Assembly: GCA_965246905.1 (NCBI GenBank)
Contig: CBDFFZ010000008.1
Location: forward strand, 3,784 to 67,783
Reading direction: 5' to 3'
From: UBA1952 sp965246905
GTDB taxonomy: Bacteria; Bacteroidota; Bacteroidia; Chitinophagales; Chitinophagaceae
Length of the DNA: 64,000 nt
Shown in pieces: positions 1-8,978 of this stretch. The translations under genes were made by a program, and so were the position numbers. A model generated the notes under the pieces. That model was not told the origin of the DNA. It worked only from the letters and a program-made list of their open reading frames with translations, and made no database searches. How positions within the stretch are numbered: the first letter of the stretch is position 1; each line of letters begins with the position of its first letter.

Positions 1-2
1 AC

Positions 3-605
3 TTTTCCCTGGATGGATTAACCGGCTTCGACATGCACGGCAAAACCGTTGGCATCATAGGCACAGGGAAAATTGGCAGTCAGCTTGCCAGCATTATGCA
101 TGGCTTTGGTTGCACCATTCATGCCTACGATACGGTTCAAAACGAACAAATAAAAGCGGCATTCGGCGTTCGTTACGTTGAACTGCAAACCCTCTGTAGT
201 CAATCAGATATCATATCCCTTCACTTACCGCTCAGCAAGGAAACAAAGCACATTATTAGCAAGGAAAGTATTGGCTGGATGAAGAACGGCGTGATGGTAA
301 TTAATACCAGTCGGGGCGGCCTTATAAATACCGTTGATATGGTTTCGGCCCTTAAATCCGGCAAGGTCGGCTACTTCGGTATGGACGTTTATGAGGAAGA
401 AGAAGGCTTGTTCTTTGAAGATCATTCGCAGGACATTTTGCAGGATGATGTTTTCGCCCGGCTAATGACGTTCCGGAATGTGCTGGTGACCAGTCACCAG
501 GCATTCCTTACTGAAACTTCGCTCGAAAATATTGCAGCCACCACCATTCATAACCTCGACTGTTTTGAAAAGGGTACGAAGAGCGGCAATGAACTGAATA
601 CTTGA
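3..605 (+). CDS. ldhA: D-lactate dehydrogenase (2-hydroxyacid dehydrogenase), 5' part outside window
   Basis: NAD-dependent reduction of pyruvate to D-lactate in the cytoplasm is the likely reaction. The frame is already open at the left edge, so the N-terminal part of a protein normally near 330 residues is missing; about 200 residues are visible. They contain the Rossmann signature GTGKIG followed by an acidic residue after strand 2 (HAYD), the substrate-binding Arg in NTSRGG, the acid partner in VYEEEEGLF and the catalytic His in VTSHQAF. The acidic stretch before FFEDHS is typical of bacterial fermentative D-LDH rather than of glyoxylate or phosphoglycerate dehydrogenases. Substrate choice within the family is inferred from these motifs only. 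Confidence 0.88.
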   Translation, partial: FSLDGLTGFDMHGKTVGIIGTGKIGSQLASIMHGFGCTIHAYDTVQNEQIKAAFGVRYVELQTLCSQSDIISLHLPLSKETKHIISKESIGWMKNGVMVINTSRGGLINTVDMVSALKSGKVGYFGMDVYEEEEGLFFEDHSQDILQDDVFARLMTFRNVLVTSHQAFLTETSLENIAATTIHNLDCFEKGTKSGNELNT

Positions 606-769
606 GACTTCAATTTTTCCGTGATTTAGAACGCGTATATCCGAACTTCTGTAGTGCTAATGATTAGTAGGTGCAAACTATTGCTGGCCGCCTTGCATGG
701 AATGAACCTGGTGTGTGGTCTGCTGATAACGAGCCGGACGTGATCTACAATTAGTTCCCGCCGTATAAA

Positions 770-808
770 GCGGCTGCCTGTTGATCTTCATCCAGCCGTT
801 TTATTTTT
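770..808 (+). terminator. Possible intrinsic terminator
   Basis: CGGCTG (771-776) can pair with CAGCCG (793-798), and the stem runs into a T-rich tract. It is about 165 bases past the lactate dehydrogenase stop, which is far, so the link to that gene is weak. Confidence 0.35.
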
Positions 809-979
809 CAGGGAAGATCCCAACAACAAGTACGAAAGCGATTGGCCTTTCAAAAACTAAAAGTGTGATTGATGTAATTTCCTATCATCATCGTGTAATG
901 CTCATCATTACTATTGGTGTCAACTTTGATTTGAAATAGAGAAGCTGTTTAAAGCTTCACAATCATTCAAATCAGTGCC

Positions 980-1290
980 ATGAAAAAACAATTATCAGTA
1001 TTGCTCGCATCAGTTGTAACCGTCTGCTCAATGTTGCCAACAGGCAGTTCCGCATAATCCAGTAATGACCATAAATGGGAAGTAGCTTTTAAAGTAAAGG
1101 GTGGCGCGAAGGCAGGCATGAATACCCCGGGGGATTAGAGATAAGCCATTTTACACTGAATGCCAATTATGGTTATGAGGTGGTAAATATAAGCCTGGTA
1201 GCTCTAACGGAGTGCATAATATCAAAACAGAGTGGCCTCCATACGAGTTGGATTTATTCTTTAATAGTGCATTGAAGTATCGAGCATCAT
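980..1290 (+). pseudogene. Decayed outer membrane beta-barrel protein gene
   Basis: An ATG at 980 opens a clean signal peptide (MKKQLSVLLASVVTVCSM then LPTGSSA) that is cut by a TAA at 1055. The same frame resumes as SSNDHKWEVAFKVKGG and stops again at 1136. A shift of frame then gives FTLNANYGYEVVN, the alternating polar/aromatic pattern of a beta strand in an outer membrane barrel. The picture is a small barrel protein gene broken by at least one nonsense change and one frameshift and then truncated. The family is inferred from pattern only. The gene just downstream starts at 1318 and looks intact. Confidence 0.6.
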
Positions 1291-1317
1291 ACGCCCTATT
1301 AGAAACACAACAACATT

Positions 1318-1869
1318 ATGAACAGGTATCAGGCTTTAACCGCGCATGCAGTAGCGATCATCATCACTGGTTTTGTAGTGGTGGCATTGTCGTATATCCC
1401 ATCTCGTGCTATCCAATACATAGTGGCAACGGGTATGATTATAAGCGGGATTTTCGCTCTTACTACAGCCTATAAAAGTTGGGCGTACAAGGATACGCTG
1501 AAGTATCACCTGCTTCATGCGGTAAGCATGTGTGGTTTTGGCTTTGGCATCTTGTTCTACGCTAATGATGTAGAACTGTTCTTTCGCATTGCCGGGCTTT
1601 TCTTCTTGTTCTACGGCGCAACAGAATTAGTGTTCTGTGCCTACCTCATGGCTATCAAAAAGAGAGTCATTTATAAGATCATTGCTACGAAAATGGTCAT
1701 TGCTTTTTCTATAATTATTGGGGCTGCTATGATTTGGGGAATGGTGTCCATCAATAGATTTCAGGCACTTGCTATTTGCGGATTGACCATGATTTTAAGC
1801 GGTATCATAACGATTGTCTTCAAGAATGACATCCGGCAATTGCACAAAGAAACCGACTATAACGCCTGA
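1318..1869 (+). CDS. HdeD/DUF308-like integral membrane protein
   Basis: A 183-residue protein made almost wholly of hydrophobic segments, about six membrane helices, with short charged turns such as KKRV and a polar tail ending KNDIRQLHKETDYNA. Helix pairs and loop spacing resemble the DUF308/HdeD family of small inner membrane proteins, some of which are linked to acid or stress responses in other bacteria. No catalytic motif is visible. It precedes a BON-domain protein by 35 bases on the same strand, so the two are probably cotranscribed; stress-linked proteins often sit together in this way. Function remains open. Confidence 0.6.
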   Translation: MNRYQALTAHAVAIIITGFVVVALSYIPSRAIQYIVATGMIISGIFALTTAYKSWAYKDTLKYHLLHAVSMCGFGFGILFYANDVELFFRIAGLFFLFYGATELVFCAYLMAIKKRVIYKIIATKMVIAFSIIIGAAMIWGMVSINRFQALAICGLTMILSGIITIVFKNDIRQLHKETDYNA

Positions 1870-1904
1870 GCCAACCGAACCCCGGAACATAAAAATATTT
1901 GACT

Positions 1905-2561
1905 ATGGACAAAGACACCGCATTAGAACAGGAAGTCCAGAATGCACTCCGTTGGGAGCCGACATTGAAAGATGAACCCATTGCTGTCACTGTCGTTGAT
2001 GGCCTTGCAACGCTTAGTGGCACAGTTAGTTCCTACATAAAAAAGATGGGAGCGGAAACAATCGTCAAAAATATATCCGGAGTAAAAGCCCTTGTTGAGA
2101 AAATTGACGTCCGGTTAAATATCCCAGAGCAGCCGAGTGATGCAGACATTGCCCGGGAAATTCTAAACGCGTTCCAATGGACGTTGGAATTTCCAAGCGA
2201 CCATATTGCAATTTTGGTTGAAAATGGATGGGTAACGTTGGATGGTGAATTGGTTTGGAACCATGAAAGGGAAGATGCTATAAAAGCAGCGGCAAAACTT
2301 AAAGGTGTAAAAGGTGTTACAAGTCATATGACCATAAGAAAGAAAACGGATTTAGTAGAAAAGGTTGCGATCGAAGCGGCGCTTGCACGTAGCAGGTACG
2401 TAGATGATAAAAACATTCAGGTAAGAGTCACCACAAACAACGTCGCCCTGCTTGGGAAGGTTTCTTCCTACCATGAACGTGAAGAGGCAGAACGCATAGC
2501 GTGGAAAGCGCCTGGCGTAGCGTCTGTCAATAATCTATTGCGCTTTGAGGATTGGCTTTAG
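1905..2561 (+). CDS. Triple BON-domain protein
   Basis: The 218-residue protein has three successive BON modules (roughly residues 5-70, 78-145 and 150-217), each with the pattern VxxGxVxLxG followed by an AxxIxGVxxV helix-strand, seen as VVDGLATLSGTV, VENGWVTLDGEL and TTNNVALLGKV. BON domains bind phospholipid or protein surfaces in osmotic-stress proteins such as OsmY. There is no signal peptide: the N-terminus is acidic, so it is probably cytoplasmic, unlike OsmY. I chose the ATG at 1905 over a TTG two codons upstream. It probably shares a transcript with the membrane protein that ends at 1869. Confidence 0.85.
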   Translation: MDKDTALEQEVQNALRWEPTLKDEPIAVTVVDGLATLSGTVSSYIKKMGAETIVKNISGVKALVEKIDVRLNIPEQPSDADIAREILNAFQWTLEFPSDHIAILVENGWVTLDGELVWNHEREDAIKAAAKLKGVKGVTSHMTIRKKTDLVEKVAIEAALARSRYVDDKNIQVRVTTNNVALLGKVSSYHEREEAERIAWKAPGVASVNNLLRFEDWL

Positions 2562-3052
2562 CGCTTTAGCTAGATCTCTTGCAGTACTTACGTGATTGTT
2601 CATTTTGACGTTGTGCAAGGGACTGTCCGATAGTAACTCGTTCGAAATATGCCCATTTACCTCGCCCTTGGATCTATTAAGTAGGATCGCATTAATGCAT
2701 TATTTGCGACTAAATCCGCTCCCCCAAAAATTTAGAATCTCGCGCTAACCCTGTAGCAGCGTTCTTAGATTATAAAATTTACTTTTATGAATTAGTCCCC
2801 TGAATAATCGTATTCAATCCATTTAATTCACTGATTTTCATGATGTCTTGGTTCGAGAATAGCCCTATCAGGGACACATTATTGAAAGGCTTTCGTGAAA
2901 ACGAGCGCCTTTTTGTTTTGTGGCCGCAGTGAAAGTTGCAGTAAACATTACTCTTCAGCTGCTCTGCCAACTGAGCCTACAATGGAACTAATCATCAAAA
3001 AACGAGAATAATTTTCAGCACCGTCCGAACCTCATGGCTTTTAGAGCGAATG
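2562..3052. other. Gene-free stretch with tRNA-like debris
   Basis: No convincing protein gene. On the plus strand at 2849-2895 there is a TGGTTCGAG T-arm-like core followed, after a short gap, by GGGACACATTATTGAAAGG. On the minus strand at 2951-2979 there is a nearly perfect D-arm (GCTCAGTTGGCAGAGC preceded by TAG). Neither piece can fold into a whole tRNA. The plus-strand piece resembles the cleaner tRNA-Lys fragment at 7806-7847 and shares the flank TTATTGAAAG with it. Confidence 0.5.
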
Positions 3053-3643
3053 TCATTCTGCCAATAGTTGATCAATCGTTGCCAGCACGCGTGGAGAATA
3101 GAGCATCAGAGGGTGAGCGGGCGCAAAGAATCTGACCGTTCGCCAGGAGGGCATCAAGGACGAAGCAGAAGGAATGATGATCAGATCAAGCGGCGTGTAG
3201 AGCACCGTGCACGCTATCCCATCCAGCGTGGACAGGTCTCTGTTAAGCATTCGGAGAAACTGGCTTTGGGGCCGCATCTGGGCGATTCCCGCGCCCCTCA
3301 AAAGAAAAGCAGCCTTTGTGCCATTATTTGGCGAGGCTATCGAGATGAAGCGGTCGGTACGGTCTGCGCCGCTCAGGCATTGCAGATAATAACGGCACAC
3401 CAGGCCACCCATGCTGAATCCCACAAGATCGATGCGATGGTCATTTGCGATATTGTCGGCGATGTATGCTGCCAGTATTCCGGCAAGTTGCTCAATCGGG
3501 GCGCTTCCGTCGCTTGGTAATATGCCAGGGCAAAGAACGGTCCTTCCCTTTCGCACAAGGTAGCTGGCCATACTCTTCATGCGGCCCGGATTATCAGTTA
3601 AGCCATGGACAAGAACAACGGTGTTCATGAGGGTATTTAGCAT
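3053..3643 (-). CDS. Lipase-like alpha/beta hydrolase
   Basis: A 196-residue serine hydrolase. It shows the oxyanion-hole motif VLVHGLTDNPGRM near the start, the nucleophile elbow GFSMGG, a possible acid residue in LYTPLDLIIIP and a possible catalytic His in FFAPAHPLMLYSP. The order and the short length fit triacylglycerol-lipase/PGAP1-type hydrolases; substrate is unknown. No signal peptide is seen. The ATG at 3643 overlaps the stop of a broken cold-shock frame (ATGCTAA); a second ATG five codons later (3628) is also possible and lies right before the conserved VVLVHG. A longer upstream extension of the same frame only translates the cold-shock DNA out of frame and is not part of the protein. 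Confidence 0.75.
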   Translation of the reverse strand: MLNTLMNTVVLVHGLTDNPGRMKSMASYLVRKGRTVLCPGILPSDGSAPIEQLAGILAAYIADNIANDHRIDLVGFSMGGLVCRYYLQCLSGADRTDRFISIASPNNGTKAAFLLRGAGIAQMRPQSQFLRMLNRDLSTLDGIACTVLYTPLDLIIIPSASSLMPSWRTVRFFAPAHPLMLYSPRVLATIDQLLAE

Positions 3644-3836
3644 TGGATGGCAACAGGACGGATATTGACCGCGATGATGCTTCTTCGGGTCTGCTTTACA
3701 TCGAACCTGACCTTCGTGCCAGGGCAATGGCATCTTCCAGTCCTAAGGCGACCAGAACGATCTCACGTCCATTATCGTCCATCAAGTAGCCCAGTCCTTT
3801 TTTGAAGTCTACGGCTTTGATTATCCCAGCACTCAT
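3637..3836 (-). pseudogene. Frameshifted cold-shock-domain gene
   Basis: Reading from the ATG at 3836 gives MSAGIIKAVDFKKGLGYL, then MDDNGREIVLVALGLEDAI, the layout of a cold-shock domain (KGLGYL in place of KGFGFI, then the second RNA-binding strand). The frame then runs into ARRSGSM and a stop. One base over, the expected second half appears, GTKVRFDVKQTRRSIIAVN ending at a TAA (3637-3639), matching the VxFDVxxGxxGxxAxN part of Csp proteins. A single indel near 3720 therefore breaks the gene; a sequencing error is the alternative. The second RNA-binding motif is also poor (IVLVAL instead of IFVHxS), so it was already divergent. Confidence 0.65.
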
Positions 3837-4339
3837 AAATGTCTTAATGAAATTGTTAGTTGGGCAAAAGTAAGATGGCGAAGAACAGAATAAGATTTTA
3901 GTAGATTAAGTTTTGAGTAACCGTCAGTTAATGACTTCGCAAATGTTTGTGTCGGGAAATAGTTACCAAATCTTCTTGCTGCATGGGCGTAGGATCATTT
4001 CAATAAGTTCTTTTGGACATACTTCCCATTGCGTGCGCTATTCGATAGATGCTTATCCTTTATGTCAGTGTTATGTGCAGCTATGCCACCGTAACTGTCG
4101 GCAACGATTTGAGCAAAATCAAATAGTTTGGTTTTGAGCTCAAGTAAAAATAACCACGTCACTATAAATGACACGTAGGACACGTAAAGTTGTTCATTTA
4201 TTATTTAAAGTATTTTAGCCTATACATCTGATACATTCCTGTACTTATTAAAGAGATAGAATGGTAAAGCAGACTTAACATCCGGCAAGGGTCACTCATC
4301 TACATTTGCGCTTCAAAGGGATATCTGATCAACTCTATC
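3837..4339. other. AT-rich gene-free stretch
   Basis: No protein gene or RNA structure that I can support. Short open frames on both strands have no Bacteroidota-like composition or motif. The last 40 bases carry the promoter of the next gene. Confidence 0.5.
4301..4308 (+). promoter_or_regulatory. Bacteroidota -7 element
   Basis: TACATTTG matches TAnnTTTG and lies 31 bases before the ATG at 4340. No clear TTG -33 element is seen at the usual distance. Confidence 0.5.
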
Positions 4340-5101
4340 ATGAAAATCTTTCGCATTGCTCTATTGCTCTCACTGTTTGCTTTTACGTTCAGCCTGGATG
4401 GATTGCATGCTCAAAGCGGGTCTTTGAGGAGCCTTGATAACCTGTCGCGCTGGGAAGTGGGCACCTTTGGTGGCGGGTCAATTTACTTCGGTGACCTGAC
4501 ACCGGCAAGGCGTGACTACCTGAATGAGATTACCCCCCACGGCGGCCTACTGGTGCGGTACAACCTGAAGCACAATTTCAGCCTGCGCGGTAGCCTGGCC
4601 GTAGCCAAACTCGCCGCCGACGATTCAAAATACACCTCGCCAGAGTGGCGGCAGCACCGTAATTTTTCATTCACTACAGCGCTGTATGAAGCAGCGGTAA
4701 TGCTGGAATACGACCTACTGAGAACGAACAGGGAAATTACCGGAAACAGGTGGGGGGCATACGCTTTCGCCGGGTTAGGGCTCGCCTTTACCGACCCGCA
4801 ACGTGATTTCAGTAAAATAGATGCAAATTATTTTGGCGCTACTGATAAAGCGGTAAGCGGACTTGATGAAGATAAAAGTAACAATTCCGGCCATCTTGGA
4901 TTGGTGGCGCCGGTTGGTCTTGGCATTAGCTGCCAGTTATCGCGAAGGCTGTCAGTTTTTGCAGAAGGCTCTGTGCGGTATGGCTTTGACGACCAGATAG
5001 ACGGGTTCAGCAAGTCTGTGACCTCAAATAAGACAGATGCGTATTCGTTCTTTTCACTTGGGATGATTTTGCGTCTTAACAGCCGTGGATGGTGGCAGTA
5101 A
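4340..5101 (+). CDS. DUF6089-type outer membrane beta-barrel protein
   Basis: A 253-residue exported protein with a signal peptide (cleavage likely after LDGLHA). The mature part opens with WEVGTFGGGSIYFGDLTP, a hallmark of the DUF6089 barrel family of Bacteroidota, then shows alternating strands such as GGLLVRYNLKHNFSLRGSL, WGAYAFAGLGLAF and RLSVFAEGSVRYGF. It ends SFFSLGMILRLN plus a few residues, a typical last barrel strand. It is expected in the outer membrane; its cargo is unknown. It stands alone behind its own -7 element. Confidence 0.75.
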   Translation: MKIFRIALLLSLFAFTFSLDGLHAQSGSLRSLDNLSRWEVGTFGGGSIYFGDLTPARRDYLNEITPHGGLLVRYNLKHNFSLRGSLAVAKLAADDSKYTSPEWRQHRNFSFTTALYEAAVMLEYDLLRTNREITGNRWGAYAFAGLGLAFTDPQRDFSKIDANYFGATDKAVSGLDEDKSNNSGHLGLVAPVGLGISCQLSRRLSVFAEGSVRYGFDDQIDGFSKSVTSNKTDAYSFFSLGMILRLNSRGWWQ

Positions 5102-5551
5102 GTACATGGCTGGAACAGCCTTTACTCATTGCGGGCTGAAAGCGTCCTTACGCTCACAGCTTTCAACTATGTATATAATTCACATTGAGGGTAGAGCATG
5201 CTGGAAAGTACAATTACCATAAACGCTAATGAAGCGCAAAAATGCAGCCTGGAAAGTTTGGTCTAAAGAAGTTAATTCTCAGGTAGATCATTGATCTCCT
5301 CTTTAATCCTTTCCTGTTATTGTTCTCTTTCCCAATCAGGTTATTAGGTCTCTACATTTTAATACCCGTGTTTTCGCTTAGGTGCAATTGTGTTTTCTTA
5401 TCCTTTGGCTGCTCGGATGGGGGTGTCAATTTGAACCCAATTTGACACCTGTGGTTTTATCGCTTTTGGACTATCCGCTTATCCGACCAGGATCCACTTT
5501 TAGTAACGCAAAGAAGGAAACATCATATTGATCTAAACAATGATCGTCGTT
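5102..5551. other. Convergent intergenic region with hairpins
   Basis: Lies between the ends of the barrel gene and ppk1. It holds an imperfect inverted repeat just past 5130 (GCTGAAAGCG with CAGCTTTCAA) and an 8-bp hairpin GGTGTCAA (5422-5429)/TTGACACC (5442-5449). Neither has the U-tract of a standard terminator. No gene seen. Confidence 0.4.
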
Positions 5552-7657
5552 TCAGCAGGCTGAGGACTGATCTGAACGCGCGCTCAACAACTTATAGATC
5601 TCGTGCTGTGATCGTACCATCATTTCACCGGCGATAGGCGCATTCAGGTCGCGCTCGGTAATAGCCACAGCAGCGACATCATCCGCCCATTGCAACGCGA
5701 TCATATCAATAATCTGCCGCTTGAGTCGCTCATCATTGAGGGGAAAGCAGACCTCGACCCGGTGATAGATGTTGCGGTTCATCCAATCAGCAGAACCAAG
5801 ATATACTTCCGGCGAGCCGGCATTCTCAAAAATAAAAATGCGCCCGTGCTCAAGATACCTGTCAACGATGCGCCTTATCTGGATATGCTCGCTCTGCCCG
5901 GCCACCCCCGGAACAAGGCAGCAGATCCCACGCACAATCAGTTGTACATCGACGCCGGCATTAGAAGCCTCATAGAGTTTGTTGATCAGTATGCGCTCTT
6001 CGAGGTTGTTCAACTTAATGACGATACGGGCAGGTAGGCCGCTGGCCGCGTTATTGATCTCCCGGTCGATTAGCGCTAAAAACCGCTCCTTTAAATTGAA
6101 CTGAGCCACTAATAGATGTTGAAACCCGGGATTCTTTGTAGACCCATTACCAGAGAAAATACCGAACAGCATTTCCAACTCAGTCAATATTTTTTCGTTC
6201 GCGGTCAACAGGATGTGATCGGTATAGAAGCGCGCGGTGCTTTCATTGAGGTTGCCCGTCGCTAAAAGACCGGCATACCTGCAAGTCATTGTCTCACCGC
6301 CGAATTTTACCAGCGCAATTTTCGCATGCACCTTCAGGTCTTCTCGCGTATAGAGCACCTCTACGCCAGCCTTTTTGAGCTGCTTTGCCCACTTGATATT
6401 GTTGGCTTCATCGAAGCGGGCTTTCAGCTCGACGAGGACCGTTACCTTCTTTCCATTATGCGCGGCAGAGAGCAGTGCATGAAGGATCCGGGAATCAGAG
6501 GCTACGCGGTACATGGTCAGAGAGATGTGCGTTACATGCGGATGTATCGAGGCCTCGTTGAAAAAACGAAGGATGGTATCGTAGCTATCGTACGGTGGAT
6601 GCAGCAGCAGGTCCTTCTGCATAATCAGTTGCAACAGCGACCCACCCTCCGGCACCGCCAGGCGGTTGGCAGGCCAGGCTTCGTAGTTCAATTCCTGCAT
6701 CTGCGCCGGTAAGCTGCTCAGGTCTTTTAAGGCGTGATATCTTCCCCCCGGGACCAGGACGGCTTCCGTGAGACCGAGGGTATCGGCAATGCGGCCAAGC
6801 ACCGGTCCAGGCATCGTCGGTTCGTACAGCAGCCGTGTTGCCAGCCCAAAGTCGCGCTTCCCGATCTGTTTTTCAATCCTGAGGGCCAGGTCCGTCTCAT
6901 ACGTATCGTCGAGGTGCAGGTCCGCGTCGCGTGTCACCTTAAAGGTGTAGCACCCTTCCGGTTGAAAACCGGCTATTGCAGCTGCATGCTGCCTTATTAC
7001 GTCGTCAATAAAAACGATGTACCGGATATCATTGTCCGTGCCGGTGAAAAAACGCGGCAGGTGTTCTGTAGGCAATTTCAGCAAAAGCAGGGGGAAATTG
7101 GTATCACCGTCCTGTGGCTGTCCGGCAATCGCCATATAGAGCTGATTGTTTTCAGGGAAAAAGTCGGGATCTTTTATGAGTAGAACAGGCTGTATAAAGG
7201 CCAGCACCTGTGTAAAAAAATAGTCGCTCACCTGTAACCGGATACTGTCGGGCAGCGATTCACCATATAATACGTGCAACCGGTGGCCGGCAAGCTCATC
7301 GAGTATTATGCGAAGAGCCTGACCGTATCGTTCCAGTTGGCCGGTGATTATCTTTCGGGCGGCCTTTGCCGTATGCGGGTATTCACCCCGTTGGTCGTTA
7401 TTGACCTTGTCTTTCTTATAAAGCTTGTGTATGGCTGCGATGACCGGCATGCGCACCCGGTAGAACTCATCCAGGTTAGAAGAGAAAATGGCGAGAAAAC
7501 TGACCCGTTCCAGTAGGGGCGCCGATGCCTTTTCCGCTTCCATCAGCACACGCTCATTGAAGGACAGCCAGCTGAGGTCCCGGTCGAAATACGAATAGCT
7601 GTGAGGTTTGCCATCTTTCTGCGTGGCGGCTTTGTCGGATAGCAGTGGAGTGCTCAT
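5552..7657 (-). CDS. ppk1: Polyphosphate kinase 1
   Basis: Transfers the gamma-phosphate of ATP to inorganic polyphosphate, reversibly, at the inner membrane. At 701 residues it has the normal family length. The order is the N-terminal domain beginning YFDRDLSWLSFNERVL, the head domain, and two phospholipase-D-like C1/C2 domains. The autophosphorylated His is in LKVHAKIALV, with the second conserved His in YLEHGRIFIF; HPPYDSYDTIL and TGNLNESTARFYTDH are further signature blocks. No exopolyphosphatase or pho gene is next to it. It is a single-gene unit reading toward the barrel gene; upstream is a long gene-free stretch with a tRNA fragment. Confidence 0.96.
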   Translation of the reverse strand: MSTPLLSDKAATQKDGKPHSYSYFDRDLSWLSFNERVLMEAEKASAPLLERVSFLAIFSSNLDEFYRVRMPVIAAIHKLYKKDKVNNDQRGEYPHTAKAARKIITGQLERYGQALRIILDELAGHRLHVLYGESLPDSIRLQVSDYFFTQVLAFIQPVLLIKDPDFFPENNQLYMAIAGQPQDGDTNFPLLLLKLPTEHLPRFFTGTDNDIRYIVFIDDVIRQHAAAIAGFQPEGCYTFKVTRDADLHLDDTYETDLALRIEKQIGKRDFGLATRLLYEPTMPGPVLGRIADTLGLTEAVLVPGGRYHALKDLSSLPAQMQELNYEAWPANRLAVPEGGSLLQLIMQKDLLLHPPYDSYDTILRFFNEASIHPHVTHISLTMYRVASDSRILHALLSAAHNGKKVTVLVELKARFDEANNIKWAKQLKKAGVEVLYTREDLKVHAKIALVKFGGETMTCRYAGLLATGNLNESTARFYTDHILLTANEKILTELEMLFGIFSGNGSTKNPGFQHLLVAQFNLKERFLALIDREINNAASGLPARIVIKLNNLEERILINKLYEASNAGVDVQLIVRGICCLVPGVAGQSEHIQIRRIVDRYLEHGRIFIFENAGSPEVYLGSADWMNRNIYHRVEVCFPLNDERLKRQIIDMIALQWADDVAAVAITERDLNAPIAGEMMVRSQHEIYKLLSARSDQSSAC

Positions 7658-7805
7658 GCGAATTGATATTGGTATGGCTTTATATTGAGCACGCTATAAA
7701 AACAGAGCCATTCGCATTCCAGGACGGGCATTGACCACATAATTCAGTTGACGTGGTTGCTCTTCATACCGTCAATTTATAAGCAAAAAATAGCGGTCCT
7801 GCCCT

Positions 7806-7847
7806 CTCTTAATCAGCGGAACCATGGTTCGAGCCCATGCGGGGGCA
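7806..7847 (+). pseudogene. 3' fragment of a tRNA-Lys(CTT) gene
   Basis: The segment reads as an anticodon loop CTCTTAA (anticodon CTT), the 3' side of the anticodon stem TCAGC, a 5-nt variable loop GGAAC, a T-arm with a perfect 5-bp stem and loop (CATGG-TTCGAGC-CCATG), a 7-nt 3' acceptor strand CGGGGGC and discriminator A. All lengths are canonical. The 5' half is absent: the bases before 7806 cannot pair with TCAGC, and no GCCCCCG acceptor strand lies upstream. Such 3' ends are what tyrosine-recombinase elements leave as attachment sites. Confidence 0.7.
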
Positions 7848-8978
7848 CCTTATTGAAAGCCTTTTTCATTTTATTACCTCAATGAAAGTAGCAGTATTTT
7901 GGGCCATTAGATGCACCGCCAATGATACACTGAGAATGTATTTTCATTTTGTTGAAGGATAGGAACTATTTCAAAAAGAAAGAATAGAAAAACATGCTGA
8001 GCCAGGGCCAAAACAAAAGCCGGCCGTAAATCAAGGAACAACAGCCCTGTCAACTATAGACCAGTCTGCACGTTGCGCCAGGGCAATTAAGCTAACCCTT
8101 TAAGCAGGTAAAATCTGCAATTTCTTCATTAGTGTAAAGTTTGGATTAACGGCTCTTGTATCTTTGATAGATTGCAGTCTGCTATGCGGCTTCTGCATCA
8201 TAATGGCGCACTGATCCAATGGGTGAGGCGTATTACTTTTGCGTGAAGGATTGCAGTGGATATCCCCCCGCTTTTTCAGCGGGGATAGGAACGGAAAGCC
8301 TGACCCCTTGCGCAGCTTGGGGCACGCCCAAAGGCATGATATACTGACCGTCCTTTCGGAGAATTGCCCGAAGAACCTGTCAGAGGGTAGTAACGGCGCA
8401 TTATAACGGCTGCTGAATGATGCGGACTGAGTTTCGGGCAGTGGGGCGTACAACGGTTTTAGATGACTAAATCATAACCGCTATTATTTATCTACTATCA
8501 TGTGATAGCATGCAGCGCTCTACGATTACATCTTTGCACCAGGATAAAATACTTTTCAACATTTAAGCTTACAAAGGTGTCTTTATAAATATTATAGCGG
8601 TACACCTGAAAATAAGTTTCGCTTGATCATTGAATTTTTAAGTTCACAAGGGCACGGAGTCGCCCCAATAATTTGTATTCTATGAATTACATTAATGGAT
8701 TTATGCCGGCTATAGAAAAAACGCTTCGGCAGGATGCTTTTGTATTCGACTACAGCCATCTGCTTGTTGATTTCGATCAGGTAGATGTTCCTTTTGCAGT
8801 AGTGTATGAAAAAATGGCTATATGCTGTGAGCCTGCACCCCGGCGAAGCGCCACCCGGCATATTGCCGCATAATGGATTAATTGCAGGAAATTCAGGGAG
8901 ATAGGATTACACACAGAAGCTATAAATCATATAAAAGCCGGAGCCTTTTTCAAGCCCCGGCTTTTATCGAATGCACAA
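7848..8978. other. Long gene-free stretch
   Basis: About 1.1 kb between the tRNA fragment and the TPR gene. It contains a GC-rich hairpin around 8261-8288 (ATCCCCcCGCT with AGCGGGGAT). A plus-strand frame near 8673-8873 and a minus-strand frame at 8100-8453 lack recognisable motifs, signal peptides or promoters; either could be debris of a lost gene. Confidence 0.4.

Noticed and set aside
7806..7847. Functional tRNA gene
   Set aside because: The 5' acceptor strand, D-arm and 5' anticodon stem are missing.
8100..8453. 117-codon minus-strand frame in the gap before the TPR gene
   Set aside because: No motif, odd composition, no promoter or ribosome site; overlaps a GC-rich hairpin.
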